This document shows positions 42,761 to 55,300 of a stretch of 64,000 nucleotides of DNA, piece after piece (within the stretch, counting starts at the first letter, position 1; every line of letters starts with the position of its first letter). The notes under the pieces were generated by a model, which saw only the letters and a list, made by a program, of their open reading frames with translations, had not been told where the DNA came from and searched no databases. Made by a program: the position numbers and the translations under genes. Source of the stretch: Altericroceibacterium spongiae (GTDB lineage: Bacteria; Pseudomonadota; Alphaproteobacteria; Sphingomonadales; Sphingomonadaceae); assembly GCF_003610805.1 (NCBI RefSeq), contig NZ_RAPF01000002.1, positions 62,001-126,000 on the forward strand. The letters run 5' to 3'.

Positions 42761-43258
42761 ATGGCTGGCGCGGGCGCCTCGATAAGCCAGTGTGCCCGCG
42801 CCCCCTTTTCGCATCTGGTCCTCGCGAAGACATGCCGGGTCGGTCGAGCAGGCGCTTTGACAGCCATGCTGATGATTGCTTGCTCCACAGCCGATGTCCA
42901 AGCGCAATCGGAGGACGCAACGGCTGAAAGATCGCAATCTCTGCCTGCCAATGCCGAAATCGAAGAGAGGCGCCGCATTGGCGGTGACCCCATTCCGGAA
43001 CCTTGCATTATTGTCGACATTGCTGGCCACAAGGCAGGGCATCTCGATTGCGCCACGCTGCGTTTGCAGGAGGCCGCCAATCTTGCCCAATCCGAGGCCC
43101 GGGCAGGGATTGATGCACCTGTCCCGCGGGCCGGCTCCCCCGACACCGAGGTCGGCGTAGCACACGAAGCGGCTACGCGTCTGCGCATGGGCAGCGCGCT
43201 TGGTCACTCGGTTACGAGTGAACGCCCCGTCCGCCCTCCTCAAGGGGTGAGGCCATGA
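42761..43258 (+). CDS. small secreted protein of the adhesin operon
   Basis: Up to 165 residues. A hydrophobic stretch near residues 32-46 (ALTAMLMIACSTADVQAQSE) forms a signal-peptide-like segment, followed by a charged, cysteine-containing domain (EPCIIVDIAGHKAGHLDCAT; C and C about 15 residues apart), then ARAGIDAPVPRAGSPDTEVG. The true start is uncertain; shorter starts after the charged region would give a simpler signal peptide. It ends with a 4-nt overlap onto the 41-codon ORF. I do not recognise a named family, and I infer a periplasmic or surface accessory. Confidence 0.6.
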   Translation: MAGAGASISQCARAPFSHLVLAKTCRVGRAGALTAMLMIACSTADVQAQSEDATAERSQSLPANAEIEERRRIGGDPIPEPCIIVDIAGHKAGHLDCATLRLQEAANLAQSEARAGIDAPVPRAGSPDTEVGVAHEAATRLRMGSALGHSVTSERPVRPPQGVRP

Positions 43259-43380
43259 CCAACCTGTTTCCCGGTGAAGGCGACCGCAGCCTGCGGCCCT
43301 TCGCCTCCCAAAACCCGCACAACAGACAGATTACGGCCCCGCTTCCGGTTGCCGTTCATCTCATGGAGATGTTCCAATGA
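43255..43380 (+). CDS. 41-codon micro-ORF coupled to both neighbours
   Basis: ATG at 43255 overlaps the preceding stop (ATGA) and its own stop at 43378-43380 overlaps the giant adhesin start (ATGA at 43377). The frame of 41 codons is continuous; the product starts MTNLFPGEGDRSLRPFASQN and ends MEMFQ, with no signal peptide and no membrane helix. It also contains GGAGAT, the adhesin's likely ribosome-binding site. It may function as a translational coupler rather than as a protein. No family is recognised. Confidence 0.55.
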   Translation: MTNLFPGEGDRSLRPFASQNPHNRQITAPLPVAVHLMEMFQ

Positions 43381-46300
43381 TCGCCAATTCCCGCTCGCTT
43401 CGTCAGAAACTGCTAATCAGCGTGTCGCTGGGCAGCCTGCTTTTTTCCGGTGTCGCCGAAGCGCAAAGCGGGCGCATTTCGCGCGGGCGCGCCGGAGTTG
43501 ATCCGGCGGCCGCGGCCGCGCGTGCCGCACAGCAGCAGGCGACCCGTCAGGCTGAAACCAACAGTGCCACGCAGCGTGCGGTGGCGGCCTTCCGCCGTGC
43601 TGCCGAGACCCGTGCCGCCATGCAGGACGCCCAGAACCAGGCGCGCGCCGCAGCCCGTGCTGCGCAAAGTCTGGTGTCCAATGGTCTCGGCGAAGGCGGT
43701 CTCAAGATTGCAGGTGATATCGAGATCGATCCGAGCCTGTGGCAGGGGGCCGATGCGCCCGTCGAGAGCGAGGGCGAGGACGGCCGCACGGTCGTGACGG
43801 TTGGCCAGACGGAAAGCAAGGCGATCCTGAGCTGGGACAGCTTCAATGTCGGTCGCGAAACCGATCTCGTTTTCGACCAGCAGGGCAATGCCGATTGGGC
43901 CGTCCTCAACCGTGTATTCGATATCAATCCCAGCCGTATCGAAGGCTCGATTACTGCCGATGGCACGGTGCTGGTAATGAACCGCAACGGTGTGATTTTC
44001 GGCGGGTCAAGCAGCGTCAATGTTCGCAATCTGATCGCCGCGAGTGCGGATATCGCGAACGACGCATTTCTCGAAAGCGGGATCTATTCGGGCCTTGCGG
44101 GGCAAAACTATGTCCCCTCCTTCACCGATGCCGGCGGCGCGATAAAAGTCGAAGCGGGCGCACAGATCACGACCAGCGAGCCCGAAAGCGTGACTGCAGG
44201 CGGCGGCTATGTTCTGCTCATGGGGACCGAAGTCGTCAATGAGGGCACAATTACCACGCCCAGAGGTCAGGCGCTGCTTGCCGCCGGCGACGATTTCATT
44301 GTCCGTCCGGGCTATGGCACGGAATCCAACGCTTCTTCGACCACACGCGGCAATGAAGTGCGGGGCTTTATCGACGAGGAATCGGAAAGTGGCACCGTCA
44401 TTAATGCGGGTCTGATCGAGGCTTCGCAGGGCGACATCACCTTGACGGGTCGCACGATCCACCAGGATGGCGTTGTGCTGGCCACGACGAGCGTGAACCA
44501 GCGCGGCACGATCCACTTGCTGAACTCCGCTTCGGATGAACTCGGCTCGGTGACGCTCGGCGCGCATAGCCTGACCACCATCATGCCCGAGCTCGAAAGC
44601 GAAGACACGGCGCTCAACAGCCGGCGTGATGCGCTAGTCGAACAATCAGATAGCGCCAATGCGCGCCGGCATCTGGATTCCGTGACAGGCGGCTTCGACA
44701 ATCTATCGCTGCTGGATGACCGCCTCGATCTCTCACGCATTGAGATCGTGACCGGCGGCAATGTTCTGTTCAAAGGCGGTTCGCAGACCCGGGCGCAGGG
44801 TGGCCAGGTCGCTGTACAGGCCGTCGGTATCGACAATCCGGCAGACGACGCGATCAATGGACGCATCATCGTGGAAGACGGTGCGCTGATCGATGTTTCA
44901 GGCGTGCAGGGTGTCGCGCTCGATATGGAGTCGAACTCCATCGTGGTGAACATCCAAGGCAACGAAATGCGAGACAGCCCGGTCAATCGCGAGAACGACG
45001 AGCTGCGCAGCCAGGACGTCTGGATCGATGTGCGTGACCTCGTCCTCTTGCCCGACGGCACCGGCGGTTATGAGGGCGATCGCTGGTACACGGCGGGCGG
45101 CTTCCTCGAAGTCGGCGGCTATCTCGGCAACATGGAGCATGGCATCGGCGAATGGACGGCCGTTGGCGGGACCATCGCCATGGCAGCCAGAGAAGTTGTT
45201 GCCGAACAGGGGGCCGTCTTCGATGTGTCGGGCGGTAGCCTCGACTATCAGGCCGGTTGGGTACGCTCCTCGCGTGTATTGGGCTCAGACGGTAAGCTCT
45301 ACGATATTGGACAGCTTCCTGCGGGTGTCGCGGTGGTCAGCTACGGCAACGCCTTTACGCGCAAGCATGAGCGCTGGGGTGAAGCCTATACCGAAGTGTT
45401 CTCACATCCACTGTTCTCGAGCCGCAGCTATGCGCGCTGGGAGGACGGCTATTCGGTCGGGCGCGATGCCGGCCGCCTGATCCTTTCCGCGCCGACCGTG
45501 TTGATGGAAGGCGAAGTGGTCGCCGAAGTCGTCAATGGCGAGTGGCAGACCAAGGCCCGCGCCGACGGCATCACCGATGGCTATGATGTCGGCGCGCATA
45601 CGGTCGCCAAAGCCGGATCGCTGATCATCGGGGGCAATGCGGCGCTGGGTTCGCTCGGCTATACTTATGACAGCGATATTCGGGTCGATGATTTTGCCGA
45701 TCTCGGCGGCGCCCTTGGCGAAGGCGGGCTGGTAAGCGAGGATCGCACCGGCACGGTCTGGCTCGACGCCGGCTATCTGAACGATCTCGCGCTGGGCGGG
45801 CTGGAGCTTAACACCAACACCACGATCGGCATCGATAGCGCGCTTACGCTTGCGGACGGCGGCGAGCTGGTGCTGCGCGGCGCCGACATCGGCATTAATG
45901 CCGATGTCACGGCCCGTTCGGGCAGCGTGCTGGCCACCAATGCCGTGCAACTGGCGCGCTATGTCGAAACCACGCCGCGCGCGGCGCTGATCGACGGCAG
46001 TTCGCGCATCGCGGTTGGCGAAGGCGTCACACTCGATATGCGCGGGCTGTGGGTCAATGCGCTGGAGGATGGCGGTGACGCCGGCCTGCTCGCCCATATC
46101 GATGGCGGTTCGGTCACGCTGGAATCCACCCATCTGGTTTCGGTCGGCGAGGATGCGTTGATCGACGTGTCGTCAGGCGCGGCGCTGCTGGCGGACCGCA
46201 GCTTTGCGGGCGGCACAGGCGGCGATGTGACGCTGCGGACCAATATGCGCGCTGGCGGCCAGAACGAGCATGGCGACGCCAATATCACGCTCGATGGAGA

Positions 46301-49300
46301 CATTCTCGGCTATGGCGCGGCGGGCGCCGGCACGCTGACGATCGATTCCGGCGGCGCCGTCTCCATCGGCGGCGAGCTGCTGGAGAATAATGGCACGCTG
46401 GGCGCGGGTGAGACTGCCGAGGTCTATCTGACGCTGGGCGAGGATGTGAATTTTGCCGCCGGCGACACCATTCTCTTCGATTACAATGTTACACTGACAA
46501 TGTTGGAGGCTGGTGCGACGGTCGGTGACGGCCAGATCCAACTCGATCGGAACGCACCGATCACATCATTGGTGACGCAGGCGGATTGGACTCCGCCCAT
46601 GGTGCCCGGTGACGGCACAGCGTCGAACCCGATGCTGCAAATAAGATATACGCCGCCGGGAGAGACCCGCGTTACGAGCGTCATTCTGCGGCCCGGCCAG
46701 ACGCCACCAACAATCCCGGCCGGTTCGACCATTACGACCCTCTATATGCCGTCAGGCACAATGCCGGACTTTGTCTTGCCGGGAGACGTCTTTCCGGACG
46801 GTGTTCCGATTAGACCGCTTAGAGTTGACTATGCGGCTGGCCAGATTCTGCCCCGCGAACTGAATCTTAAAGCCGGAACGACGATGCAGCCCGGCGCGAC
46901 TTTCGAACATGATGTTGCAGTCAAGGAAACGCGCCAGATCGACACCGACGTGTTCGACAATGGCTTCGCCCAATACGCCGTTAACGGCCAGCAGGGACTG
47001 GTTGTGACCGAAGGCACGCAGATCGCGGTCGAGCGGCCCGTGTGGCGCGCCGCGGACGGGATGATCGACCTGCCCACCGGCAGCGATCCGATGGCAGCGC
47101 TCGAACTGTGGACCCCGCCGCTTTACATGGCGGATGTCGAGACCGGCACGGTGACGCAGCGCGCTGGCGCGAGCCTGTCGCTGCACGCGCTTCACTCCGA
47201 TACGGATGGCTTTTCCGGCCCCATCGCCATTGAACGCGATGCGGAAATCCGTGTCGATCCAGGCCAGACCATCGATATTCGCAATGGCCTCAGATCGATG
47301 GATATCGACGGCCGCCTCGTCGCGCCGGGCGGGACGATCAATCTGGTCAACGATACGAGTACCTCCGTCGGCGCCAGCAATGCGGTTATGCTGCGTATCG
47401 GCGAGAATGCCGTGCTCGATGTGTCCGGCGACAGCTTCGTTACCACCGACGTGCAGGGACGCCGTTTCGGCCTGGTGCGCGATGGCGGCACGATCAATCT
47501 GGGGTCGGATCAGCGCTATCGGCATCCAAGCACCCACCTCTATCAAATCAGCCCCCTCGCCATCGTCATTGAGGACGGCGCCTATCTCGATCTTTCGGGC
47601 GGCGAGGAGACGCTGCTCGACATCTATCCCGATAGGTCAGGTGTGGCGGTTGCCGGCGACGGCGGCACGCTGGCGATCAGCAGCAATAACCGGATCGTGC
47701 TCGATGGCACGGTCGATGCCGGCGCGGGCGGGCAGAACGCCTTTGGCGGCACGCTCGACATCATGCTGGAAGGCACCTTCGCCAGTGGCGAAACGGATGC
47801 CCATCCGCTGCGTACGGTAACGATCGGCGCCGAGCGTTCCACTGCCGAGGATGCGAGCGGGCATGGCCGCATGGTGCTGGGCGTCGATCAGATCGAAGCT
47901 GGCGGTTATGACAGCCTGTCGATCTGGGCTCGCGACGAAATCCGGTTTGAAGGCGATGTCGATCTGGCGTTGGGCCGGTCGATCAATCTTTCGCACGGCA
48001 TTTTCTCGCTGTCGCAGGATACGCTCGATGCGAGCGTCAATATTGCCGCGCCTTATATCCGCTTCGGCGGGCGAGGTCCGCGGCCGGTGCCGCCAGGTAG
48101 CGATAGCGGCAGCAATTCGGGCTATTTCCCCGGTGTGATCGATCAATATCTGATTGGTTCGGCCCTACTCGATCCGAATAGCCGCTTCGTGGCTGAAGCA
48201 GGCCTGATCGATATCGTGGACGGGGCGACGGTGTTCGGTGGCAAGTCCGAACGGAGCACCGGCGTAAGCGGCTCCACCGAAGTGGAACTGCCTGGCTTTG
48301 CCTCGGTCGATCTTATCAGCAGCGGGGACATGCGCTTCACCGATGGCGGTCTCGTCGCCCAGCGCGAACTGACCCTGACGGCCGAGCGGCTCTATCCCAC
48401 GACCCATGCCGCCGGCCGCATCCAAGTGGGCGTTGGACCCGGTGGCACAAACGGCGATCCCGAAGAAGACGCGGTGATCCGCTTCCGCCGCTATGGATCG
48501 GGCGAGCTTGCCACCCCGCATTCGGTTTTCGGCAAACTGTTCATCCTTGCGCCTAGGGTCGAGCAAGGCGGCGCACTCTTCGCGCCACTGGGAGAGATAT
48601 CCTTCGGCACGGTGAGCAATAACCGGATGCCGAGCACCTTCCCCTCGTATCTGTCTCGCTATCCGGTTTCCGAGGTGATTTTGCAGGCGGGCAGCCTCAC
48701 TTCGCTTTCGGCCGAAGGACTCGTTCTGCCTTATGGCGGCACCGTCGATGGCATCCAGTATCGCTATAACGGCCGGGAGGTCGAATTCGATTACGTCGGC
48801 GGCAACGAATCAGAGCAACAGGATCGCACCAGTGGCGGGCTGATCTTCGGTGCCAGTGACTTCACGGCGGAAGAAGGCGCGGTAATCGATGTGACGGGTG
48901 GCGGCACCTTGCAGGGCGCAGGTTTTCGCTCAGGCCGAGGTGGCTCGGTCGATCTGCGTTACACGCCGCTCGGCAACAGCAACCCATATTACGGCAGTGC
49001 TGAGGGGCGCGAGGTCTATGCTATCCTGCCCGGCTATGAGAGCGGCTATGCGCCGGTGGACCCGACCTTCGGCGATGTGCCGCTGGGCCGCCAGATCACC
49101 ATCGGCGACGACGTGCCCGGCCTGCCTGCCGGCACCTATACGCTGCTGCCAGCCGAATATGCGCTGATGCCGGGCGCTTTCCGCGTCGAACTGGGCGCGG
49201 AGGTGCCGTTCGATGCGGGCCGCAACTCCACCACGGCGGGTATCACCCGCACCACGGCGCGGATGGGGACGGCGAACAGCGATATCTACGACGCGCTGCC

Positions 49301-52300
49301 GCGCGACATCATGGTGATGTCCGGCGAGACGCTGCGTGAGCATTCCGATTACAACATGACCACCATGACGGAATGGGCGGAGGCCGAGATGGCTCGCTAC
49401 GGCAATCCGCGCATTCTCAACGCCTTTCTGCCCGCCGACGTCCGGCCGATCGGCTTCGATTTCGCGTGGTTCAGCCCTTTTGGCACCCCCGCCGATCCCG
49501 AGACCGTCAGCGTCAGCTTTGACGGCACCCTGCTCAACGATGCGGCCGAAGGCGGCCGAGGCGGAATGGTCAACTTCTATGGTGCGCCGATCGAAGTGCT
49601 CGGCACTGAGGGAGAAGCGTCCAGCGAGCACGTCACCTTGCGCGACAGCGATCTGAACGCGCTCGGCGCGGATGTGCTCGGTCTCGCCATCAACGGCGTA
49701 AGCGATCTCGGCCTGGGCGTTAGCGGCAATATCGTCCTTCGCTCCGGCTCCGAGTTGAAAGCCGGCACGGTTCTGCTCGGCGGCACGTCCGGTGCCAACC
49801 AGGTCGTAATCGAGGACAATGCAAGCATCGATACCCGCGGCCTCGGTGAAGCAGGCTGGACGCTGGAGAACGGTTTCCTGCTTGACACTGTCACCCGCGA
49901 CGCCAGCTTCGTTGCGGTCAGCAACGATACGCTGTCGTTCGGACAGGTGGTCGGAGAAGGTAGCATCTCTATCGCCGACGGGGCCTCGCTCCAGTCCGAC
50001 GGCACGGTCGCGCTGGTCGGTCCCGGCGGCGTGGAACTGGGCGATATCCGCCTGACAGCCGGCGATCTGCTGCTGGTGGTGGAAGACATCAATATCGGCG
50101 AGGAGGCTGCGCTAGCCGCCGCGGATGAGGCAGGCGTGCTGTCACCCGGATGGCAGCTCAGCCAGACGATCCTCGACGGGCTGCTGCGCCCCTCCGAAGG
50201 CGACGGCTTCGGCAGTCTGCGCCTCCAGGCGTCGAACTCGATCAATTTCCTTGGCGATGTCACGCTCGACACCTTCGATCCGGCAACGGGAGAATCCTCC
50301 GCGTCGATCAGCCTTATCAGCCCCGCCATTTATGGGCTGGGTGACGAAGGCGACACAGCGACCATACGCACCGATCGCCTCGTCTTGGCCGGGCTGATCT
50401 ACGGCGTGCGCCGCAACATCTCGACGATCGACTGGTTCGTGGCGGAACCCGGCCCGGTCATCCCGGATGGCGCCGGCACCGGCGCGGGCGCGTTCCGCGT
50501 CGAGGCGCGCGAGGTGCTGTTCGGTGATGGTGAAGGTGCATTTCTGAACCCCGCGACCAATCTCGAACGGCCGCAGTTGATGCTCGGCTTTGAGGATGTG
50601 GAATTCGCCGCATCGGAACGGATCACATCGAACTATACCGGTTCGCTCAGCGTCTATCGCGAACAGACCGGCGAGGACACTTTCGTCGGCGGCAACCTGG
50701 CGTTGACCACCGCCCTGCTGACGGGCGAGGCCGGGTCGAACATGGCCTATAACGCCGGTGGAAACCTCGTGGTCGGCAGGCCCGACGACGCGGGCGATGT
50801 CGACCTGACAGACCAGGACTTCGGCGCGCAGATCCGCCTGTCCGGTGGAACGGTGGATATTGCCGGTACCATTGCCGCGCCCAGCGGCCTGCTGGAAGTC
50901 CGCTCCGAAGGCGACCTGACGCTGGCCGATGGCGCGGTGATCGACCTTTCGGGCCGGCCGGTCGAGTTCTTCGAGGAAGTGCGCCACGGCTTCGGCGGCG
51001 ATCTGGTGCTGACGAGCCTTGGCGGTTCGATCCTTCAGTCGGCGGACAGCACGATCGACGTATCCGCCGATTACAGCGACAGCGGCACGATCACAGCCAT
51101 TGCCAATGAAGGCCGCGTCGATCTGGCAGGCACGCTGATCTCCGGCCACACACCGGCCGAAGGCGATGAAGACAGCGCCGATTATCGCGGCGGCTCGGTC
51201 GACGTGCGCGCCGGCGAGATCGTCGATTTCGTCGGTCTCAACCAGCGGCTCAATGCAAGCGGCTTCGATTACCTGCGCCGGTTCGAGACCGGTGCCGGCG
51301 ATCTCACCATCGGCAGCGAGGTGCAGGCGCAGCATATTTCGGTCACGGCCAATGGCGGCGATCTGACGGTGAATGGGACGCTGCGCGGCGGCGGGCAATA
51401 TGCCGGCAGCATCCGCCTGGCGGCGCGCGACAATCTGATCGTCAGCGATGGCGCGGTGCTCGACGCCAGCGGCGAGGAACTGCGGCTCGACAGCGACGGC
51501 GGCGCTATCGAAGGCGCCAATCGTGCGCTGATCGATCTTACCTCGACGGAGGGCCGCCTTGTGCTGGGCGATGGCGTGGCGATGGATGTCGGCGCTGCGG
51601 GCGAGGTGCTCGGCACCATCGACCTCAATGCCCGGCGCCTCGGCGGCGCGCGCGGCAACGATGTCGCGGTTGATACGGGCAGCGGACTCTCCGTGGACGG
51701 CGCCAAGCGCGTCGCGGTCAACGGCTTCTGGCGCTATGACGATGCTCCGGTAGACCCGGAGGACGCCGACGGGCAGATCGTCGACCAGGCCTATCTCGAC
51801 CGCCTGCATGGCGACAGCACGGCCTTCATCGACGGCGCGCTCGCCAATGGTGCGCTCCAGTCGCGGCTCGCCGGGCTGCGGCAGGCGACGGGCAGCGCGC
51901 TCCAACTCCGCCCGGGTATCGAAATTGTCAGCGCGACCGAAAACGGCAGTTTGCGCGTGGCCGATGATCTGGACTTTTCCGGTTATCGCTACGGCCCGGA
52001 TGCCAATCCGGCGGTGCGCGGCAGCGGCTTTGCCGGTGTCGTCTCGCTGCGCGCGGGCGGCGATCTGATCGTCAATGGCAACATCAATGACGGCTTCGAC
52101 CTGCCGCCGGTGACGCCGGACAGCATCTACAATATCGAGATGACCGGCCGGCTGAACGCGGACTATGTTCTGCCCTTGGACATGGCCATGGAAGCCGGGT
52201 GGAGCATCGGATCCGCCTATAGTTATGAATATTCGCTACCGTTCGATCTGCATCCCAGCTCCCCTTTCACGATCTATACCCAGGCGGGAACTTATCCGGT

Positions 52301-55300
52301 CGACGTCTCCCTGACGCGTTCGACGAACGCTTTTAACCAGACGCTTGCTGGTGGCGCCATCTTGCCCGACGGGGCGATCGTGACCGATGTTGCCACCGGC
52401 ATCACTTATGAAGGCCATATTCCGGCCGGGACGGAGTTGGGTCAGGCTTCCCTCCCCGCCGGGACTATCCTGGGTAAGGGGACCCAGGTATGGACCAATG
52501 CGCAGATCACCGTGTCCAAGGTTCCAGCAGGTACGCCGCTTCTGGGCTTCCGGATTAGCTCTGCGCCGGAGTTCGACCAGTCCTTCACGCTCCCTGCCGG
52601 GCAGGTTCTGCCGCGCTATTTCACGCTCACCACGCTCACTTCGATCGAACCGGTGGAGGAAACCATATGGGCCGCCGCGCCCATGCTCGCCTCCGGTTCC
52701 GAAAGCTGGGACATGCAAATGGTGGCGGGCGCCAATCTGACATCCGCCGATTTCCGCGCCGTGCGGCAGGATGGCGTGGGGGATATGGTCCTCGACAATC
52801 CCTTTTCGGTCGTGGTGGAATATGGGGTGGATCAGCAATATGAAGGCGTCAGCGTCATCCGCACCGGCACCGGCGACCTCGATCTGATTGCGGCGCGCGA
52901 TTACCGGCAGGAATCGCGTTTCGGTATCTATACCGCCGGAACCTGGATCGACACAGAAGCTACCCGGCCGGGCGGTTCGCTCAATCTTCCTCGTGCGACA
53001 TTCGCCGACGGGTCTGTGCTGGGCAGCGATTTTAGCGAGTATGAGGGTGCGGTCGCCGATTATCAGCCGTGGTTCACGACCGGCGGCGGCCATGTCACCG
53101 TCGATGTCGGGCGCGACATGTTCGGCCATATGTCGGGACAGCAAGTTGGCACGCAAACGCGCTCCAACCACGCAGTCGGCGACTGGCTGTGGCATCAGGG
53201 CGCGCCGGAAATCGGGCAGCAGACCGCCTGGTGGATCAATTTCGGTACCTATGCGAACAGGCGCCTGCCTGCCTTCGACGGCATCGGCACGCTGGGCGGC
53301 GGCAATCTGACGGTCTCCGCCGGCCGCGATTTCGGTGCATATGACTATGTCACCAATGTTGGCCATCCTGGCGCGCTGGCGCTGGCGGTGGGATCGTCAG
53401 GCTGGGTCGATAGCGATGGCACGATCCATCGTAGCGGCGGCGGCGACCTGTCGCTCAGCGTCGGTGGCCAGATCAATCCGGTGCAGAGCCGTTATGGCGA
53501 TATAAACACGAATGCACCCGGAACCGTGACCAATCTGCGCGGCGATATCGATATCACCGCCGGAACCATCGGGCAGGTCTGGAAGACCTATGAAATCACC
53601 AACACCGAAAGCGATCGGGATCCTCGGCCGGACAGCTATTCGCAAGCGAATGCCACGCACCAATATGGCACGCTCGCGGTCCTGCCCGGTGATGGGACGA
53701 CGACCCTCAACAGCCGCGGCGACATGGTGGCTACGGTGTTCGATCCCGGATTGCGGGATACGCCGGCCTTGCTCGGCGTGGAGATCGATGGGCAGAACGG
53801 CGCCTTGCAAAGCTGGTTCACTCAGTTCACCGACGCCACGCACGTCAACCTCTTCTCGGCCGGTGGTGACCTGTCGGTCGGGGCGCTGGGCGGCTATCAG
53901 GGGCCGGCGCATCTCAGCGCCATCGCCGCCAATGGCAGCCTCTATGGAATGGGCCGCGTTGCGGGCGGCGAAAGTATCGATTTGCAGGCCTCCGACAACA
54001 GTACGGCCGAATTCCTGGCCGCCGACACTATCTATTATCTCTGGGTTCGCACCTCCGGCGCGCCAGAATCCATGTTGGCCACACCGCAAAACCCTGCTTG
54101 GGGCGTACTGCCCGGAAGCCAAGGCGGTAACCCGATCCTCACAAATGTGTCGGGGAACTACAATTACGGTGATGTTCTTGCGCGAGGCACCGATACGGCG
54201 GTCGTGCGCACGCAGAAGGTCGATCCGGTGCTGATCTATGCGCGGGATGGCGATATCATCAATGCCAATTTCGGCACGCTCTTCACCAACACCACGACGG
54301 ATGAGGTTGCCTACCGTTCCGGCCATCCGGCCTATATTCGGGCTGGCCGTGATATCGTCGGACTTGGCTCAGGGACGCCCAGCTTCAGCGGTTCCGGTTC
54401 GCTGTTCGTGCACAGTTTCGCCGACGATATCTCGATTATCGATGCCGGTCGCGACCTGATCTGGATCAACGCCATGGTGGCCGGGCCGGGCACGCTGGAA
54501 TTGAATGCAGGCCGCAACTTCTATCAGGATGACAAGGGCGTGTTGCGCTCTGTTGGTCTGGTCGGTTCCAGCGCCAGCAGCGAACCGACCGGCGGCGCGG
54601 ACATCGCCGTCACTGTTGGTGCCGGCGCCGATGGACCGAACTTCGCCGCCGTGCGCGATGCCTATCTCGATCCGGCCAATCTCGCCGATCCCGAACGCCC
54701 GCTCACCGATCAGGACGGCAAAGTCGCCAAGGTCTATACCGAGGAATTGGCCGAATGGCTGGAGGGTCGCTGGTCCGACGATGCCGAGCAGTTCAGCAGC
54801 GACGAGGAGGCCCTTGCCTATTTCGATGCCCTTGCGCCCGAGCACCAGCGCATCTTCCTGCGCGACATCTACTACGAAGAACTCCGCATCGGCGGACGCG
54901 AATATAGCGGCAAGATCGAGAGTGGCCGGCGCGGTTCCTATCTGCGCGGCCGGCAAATGGTCGAAACGATGTTCCCCGGCATCGATAGCGAGGAAGGCAC
55001 CTCGCCCTATGAAGGCGAGTTCGTGCAATTCTCCACGGGGCGCGCCGCCGGCATGATCCGCACCGAATTCGGCGGCGACATTCAGATGCTCGCACCGGGT
55101 GGCGGGGTCACGCTGGGCCTCGATGCGATCCGCCCCGAAAATGGCGATAACGGCTTTCTGACCCAGGGCACCGGTAATGTGCAGATCTACAGCCAGGGCG
55201 ATATCGCGCTGGGTCTGTCGCGCATCTTCACCACCTTCGGTGGCGATATCTTCGGATGGTCGGCAGCCGGGGACATCAATGCCGGGCGCGGCGCCAATAC

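Noticed and set aside
50142-51905. 587-codon open frame on the minus strand within the giant adhesin gene
   Set aside because: It is antisense to a continuous 4,116-codon gene, has a shadow composition (Arg/Ala/Asp-rich, no domain) and no ribosome-binding site. Other long antisense frames there (45402-46133, 52236-53366, 53397-54326) are rejected for the same reason.
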